The notes under the pieces are model-generated. The model was not told the DNA's origin. It ran no database searches and saw only the letters and a list, made by a program, of their open reading frames with translations. Positions 13,478 through 15,792 of a stretch of DNA of 15,792 bases are shown here, piece after piece (positions within the stretch are counted from its first letter, which is position 1; each line of letters starts with the position of its first letter). The DNA is from Paracoccaceae bacterium (GTDB taxonomy: Bacteria > Pseudomonadota > Alphaproteobacteria > Rhodobacterales > Rhodobacteraceae), in the NCBI GenBank assembly GCA_021767525.1, contig JAASTF010000042.1:1-15792 (forward strand). Direction: 5' to 3'. Both the position numbers and the translations under genes were made by a program.

Positions 13478-14695
13478 CTAGCGCCTTACATTCCCGCTGA
13501 TTTCCGGCACGCCGAACTCGTCATGACAAATCTGGGCCAGGCGCGCGATGCCGTCGCGGATCACCGGAATTGGCGGATTGGCGAAACACAGGCGGATCCA
13601 GCGGTCGGCATCCCCCTGTAGCGACCATTCCGGCCCGGGATTTACCGCAACGCCCTGTTCGCCCGCCACTTTCGCCAGGCGCGAGGTTGTCACCCCCTCG
13701 GGCAGTTTGACCCACAGGAAAATTCCGCCCGGCGGCTTGCGATACTCGACCGATGTGCCGAAATGCTGATCTACCGCCTCGATCAATGCGTCCAGCTTGC
13801 CCTCGAGCACGGCATTGCAGCGCTTTACATGATCGTCGAAATGCGCGGGCCCGTATTCGGCCAGCATCATCTGTTCCAGCGCGGGCGATCCGGCATCGCC
13901 TTTCAGCGCGACAAGGCGGCCCAGCACATCCCAATCGGCGTTGATGTAGCCCACGCGCAGCGCGGGGCCGACGGTTTTGGAAAACGTGCCGATATGGATC
14001 ACCATGCCGCTGTCATCCAGCGCGCGTAGGGCGGGCGGGCGCTCGTTGCTCCACACGATGTCCGAATAACACTCGTCCTCGAAAATCGGCACGCCATGCT
14101 TTTTGGCCAGCTCGATCATCTTGTGCCGCCGATCCAGCGGCAGGATGGTGCCGGTGGGGTTGTGCACGGTGATGATGGCGAAGATGTATTTTGGCCGGAT
14201 ACCACGCGCGGCCAGATCGTCCAGCGCCTGTTCCAGCGCGTCCATCCGCATACCGTGTTCGTCCAGCGGCACGGGCACCATGTTCACGCCCAGCTTGTTC
14301 AGCTTGGTAAAGGCGCCGCCATAGTTCGATTCCTCGACGATCACGGTGTCGCCGGGGGCCAGCAGCAGCTTGTTCACCAGGTCCATCGCCTGCAACGAGC
14401 CCGAGGTCAGCAGGATGTCATCGGCCGTCGTGTCGATCCCGGCATAGCGTTTCAGCTTGTCCGCCACGAAGGCGCGCAGGGGTTTATAGCCTTGCGGCCC
14501 GCTTTGCAGGTAATAGGTGGCAAGGTCGGCCCCGTCCCGGGCCAGCGCGCGATCCATCGCGGCGCGCAGGTCGTCCACCGGCACGGTTTCGTTGTCGATA
14601 TGGCCGCCGACGAAGTTGTAGGTCGGAAACCCCGCCCATCTTTGCCCTGCCGCGGGTGTGCCCTGCGGCAAAAGCGGTGCGTAATCGAATGTCAT
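13478..14695 (-). CDS. Fold-type I PLP-dependent aminotransferase
   Basis: This 405-residue pyridoxal-phosphate aminotransferase is of the class I/II type, close to the 2-aminoadipate/MocR-catalytic-domain branch. The N-terminus contains YNFVGGHIDNETVP (26-39). GPQGYKPLR (66-74), TSGSLQAMD (97-105), HNPTG (178-182; Asn179 contacts PLP), FEDECYSD (205-212; Asp207 and Tyr210), the Schiff-base Lys240 in GTFSKTVGPALRVGY (236-250), and the C-terminal WIRLCFA (366-372) with the substrate-carboxylate Arg368 are all in place, so the enzyme should be active. No N-terminal GntR domain is present, so this is a stand-alone enzyme. The ATG has AGGAG 5 bases upstream (14701-14705). It lies 66 bases downstream of bchO on the same strand. 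The amino-acid substrate cannot be read from the sequence. Confidence 0.92.
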   Translation of the reverse strand: MTFDYAPLLPQGTPAAGQRWAGFPTYNFVGGHIDNETVPVDDLRAAMDRALARDGADLATYYLQSGPQGYKPLRAFVADKLKRYAGIDTTADDILLTSGSLQAMDLVNKLLLAPGDTVIVEESNYGGAFTKLNKLGVNMVPVPLDEHGMRMDALEQALDDLAARGIRPKYIFAIITVHNPTGTILPLDRRHKMIELAKKHGVPIFEDECYSDIVWSNERPPALRALDDSGMVIHIGTFSKTVGPALRVGYINADWDVLGRLVALKGDAGSPALEQMMLAEYGPAHFDDHVKRCNAVLEGKLDALIEAVDQHFGTSVEYRKPPGGIFLWVKLPEGVTTSRLAKVAGEQGVAVNPGPEWSLQGDADRWIRLCFANPPIPVIRDGIARLAQICHDEFGVPEISGNVRR

Positions 14696-14761
14696 GGCGG
14701 CTCCTCTCCCCCTTGTGGTCAGGGCGCAGAGTAGGGTCGGCGCACGCCCCGACGCAAGCAG

Positions 14762-15649
14762 TCAGGGTAGGTGCTGGTGCAGATCCCGGTTTGGCAGCAG
14801 GTCCAGGAAGGCCAGAATGCGGTGCGCGGTGGCGTCCGGGGCTTCCTCATGCGCCAGGTGGCCCAGCCGCTCCAGCGTTTCGACATTGGCATCGGGCATC
14901 GTGGCGGCGGCGCGCGTGGCAATTTTTGGCGGCACCGCCCGGTCGCCGCTGGCAGCCAGGAACAGCGTGCGCGCGGTGATCCGGGGCAGGTCAGCGATCA
15001 AGCCGTCCAATTGCCAACTGGCCATCATCTGCAAGGTGCCGCCGACATGCGCCCGGTCGCCCATCAGCCTTGCATAGAGACTGTATCCTTCCTCGGTCAG
15101 ATGCGATCCGGTGCCTTCGATCAGTTGCCGAGCGCGCCGGGCCGATGCGCCGCCCAGCGTGAACAACAGGGGCGTCAGCGGATTCAGGGCCAATGCCTTG
15201 GCCATAACGGGAAACAGCCAGCCGGCGACACCGTCGAACTTGCCCAGGGCCGGGTTGATGCCGATGACCGCCGGCGTCGGGTCAAGCCGTTGCGACAGCC
15301 GCAGCGCGATGGCCGCCCCCGCCGAATGCCCGACGATCGCGGCGGGTCGCCAGCCCTGATCGGCACATAGCGCGGCAATGTCCTGGGCGGTTGCGTCCAG
15401 ACCGGACCGCGTGCGCGTTCCGGCCTGCGTAAAGCCCTGCCCGGGCAGGTCCAGCGCGATCACATGGGCCGATTGCGCCAGCGCCGGCATCACGTCGCGC
15501 CAGCTGTGGGTTGCACCGCCGGCCCCGTGGATCAAAAGGATCACCGGGCCTTGGCCCATTTGTTGCACGTGCCAGCGATGCGGGCGCACCGATATTTGGC
15601 TGGAATAGTCCCTGTTCGGCCATGTCGGCAAATCGCGCGCCCAGTCCAT
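14762..15649 (-). CDS. bchO: Magnesium-chelatase accessory alpha/beta hydrolase BchO
   Basis: BchO is an alpha/beta-hydrolase-fold protein encoded with the Mg-chelatase genes; its precise role in bacteriochlorophyll synthesis is unresolved. The 295-residue product begins MDWARDLPTWPN and continues HRWHVQQMG, as seen in photosynthetic Rhodobacteraceae. It has the oxyanion motif HGAGGATHSW (41-50), DLPGQGFT (67-74), nucleophile Ser109 in GHSAGAA, Asp236 in SGDRAVPP (234-241), and a histidine in LGHLAHEE (262-269), so the hydrolase triad looks intact. The segment ALGKFDGVAGWLFP (134-147) is typical of BchO rather than generic hydrolases. The ATG at 15649 is one base from the stop of bchD (TGA-T-ATG), which supports this start over an ATG at 15718 that would overlap the bchD 3' end. 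It is part of a bchD-bchO transcript. Confidence 0.9.
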   Translation of the reverse strand: MDWARDLPTWPNRDYSSQISVRPHRWHVQQMGQGPVILLIHGAGGATHSWRDVMPALAQSAHVIALDLPGQGFTQAGTRTRSGLDATAQDIAALCADQGWRPAAIVGHSAGAAIALRLSQRLDPTPAVIGINPALGKFDGVAGWLFPVMAKALALNPLTPLLFTLGGASARRARQLIEGTGSHLTEEGYSLYARLMGDRAHVGGTLQMMASWQLDGLIADLPRITARTLFLAASGDRAVPPKIATRAAATMPDANVETLERLGHLAHEEAPDATAHRILAFLDLLPNRDLHQHLP

Positions 15650-15650
15650 A

Positions 15651-15792
15651 TCAGCCGTCCAGCGTGGCGCCGACCGCCGCGCTAAGCCGTTCTGCATCGG
15701 CCCGCGGCATTGGCACATAGCGTGCGCCCATCTGTGCCGCCAGGTCGGCCAGTTGCCGCGCGGGCCGGTTGCCCATGTCCAGCACGACGCCC
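15651..15792 (-). CDS. bchD: Magnesium chelatase subunit BchD, C-terminal end (5' part outside window)
   Basis: Reading the minus strand from the right edge, the frame is open for 46 codons and ends at the TGA (15653-15651), giving a fragment that closes GARYVPMPRADAERLSAAVG, then ATLDG. The sequence VVLDMGNRPARQLADLAAQMGARYVPMP fits the C-terminal von Willebrand-A-like end of BchD, the AAA+/VWA subunit that with BchI drives BchH to insert Mg into protoporphyrin IX. The tract is short, so family identity rests on its sequence and on the tightly coupled bchO behind it. The gap to the bchO ATG is one base. The remainder of bchD must lie beyond the right edge. Confidence 0.85.
   Translation of the reverse strand, partial: GVVLDMGNRPARQLADLAAQMGARYVPMPRADAERLSAAVGATLDG

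Noticed and set aside
15650..15718. Upstream extension of bchO by 23 codons
   Set aside because: It overlaps the bchD 3' end, and the family N-terminus MDWARD begins one base after the bchD stop.

Overview
The window looks like a chromosomal segment of a high-GC alphaproteobacterium, most likely a Roseobacter-type member of the Rhodobacteraceae. The signs are the GC-rich coding sequence, the block tsaD-gpsA beside a divergent hemD, Mic60-like gene and HemY-like gene, and the bacteriochlorophyll genes bchD and bchO at the right edge. These last genes suggest an organism with a photosynthesis gene cluster, probably an aerobic anoxygenic phototroph.

Layout. (1) Bases 3-2616, plus strand: the 3' part of an acyl-CoA-dehydrogenase-family gene, cyanase (cynS) and a putidaredoxin/rhodocoxin-reductase-type flavoprotein. 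They look like a small nitrogen or C-N metabolism unit, with strong hairpins in both intergenic gaps. (2) Bases 6554-2618, minus strand: three consecutive genes of 683, 309 and 320 codons that I do not recognise. They are joined by 4-bp start/stop overlaps (GTGA, then ATGA) and begin with a near-perfect ribosome binding site. This is the most likely undescribed system in the window. (3) Bases 9476-6731, minus strand: tsaD, gpsA, a YciI-family gene and an EVE-domain gene, packed with overlaps or no gap. (4) Bases 9549-13236, plus strand: hemD, a Mic60/mitofilin-like membrane protein and a HemY-type TPR membrane protein with a C-terminal zinc ribbon, ending in a strong intrinsic terminator. (5) Bases 14695-13478, minus strand: a fold-type I PLP aminotransferase. 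(6) Bases 15792-14762, minus strand: the last 46 codons of bchD, then bchO.

How the genes fit together. Block 4 combines a tetrapyrrole enzyme (uroporphyrinogen-III synthase) with two inner-membrane proteins implicated in membrane shaping and haem or envelope processes. About 2.4 kb further on lie the magnesium-chelatase genes that divert the same tetrapyrrole pathway to bacteriochlorophyll. Block 3 is housekeeping: tRNA t6A modification and glycerol-3-phosphate synthesis. Block 1 pairs cyanate decomposition with an ACAD-like flavoprotein whose usual catalytic-glutamate positions appear not to hold glutamate, and with an electron-transfer reductase. Its substrate is unknown. No tRNA, rRNA, CRISPR array, insertion sequence or phage integrase was seen.
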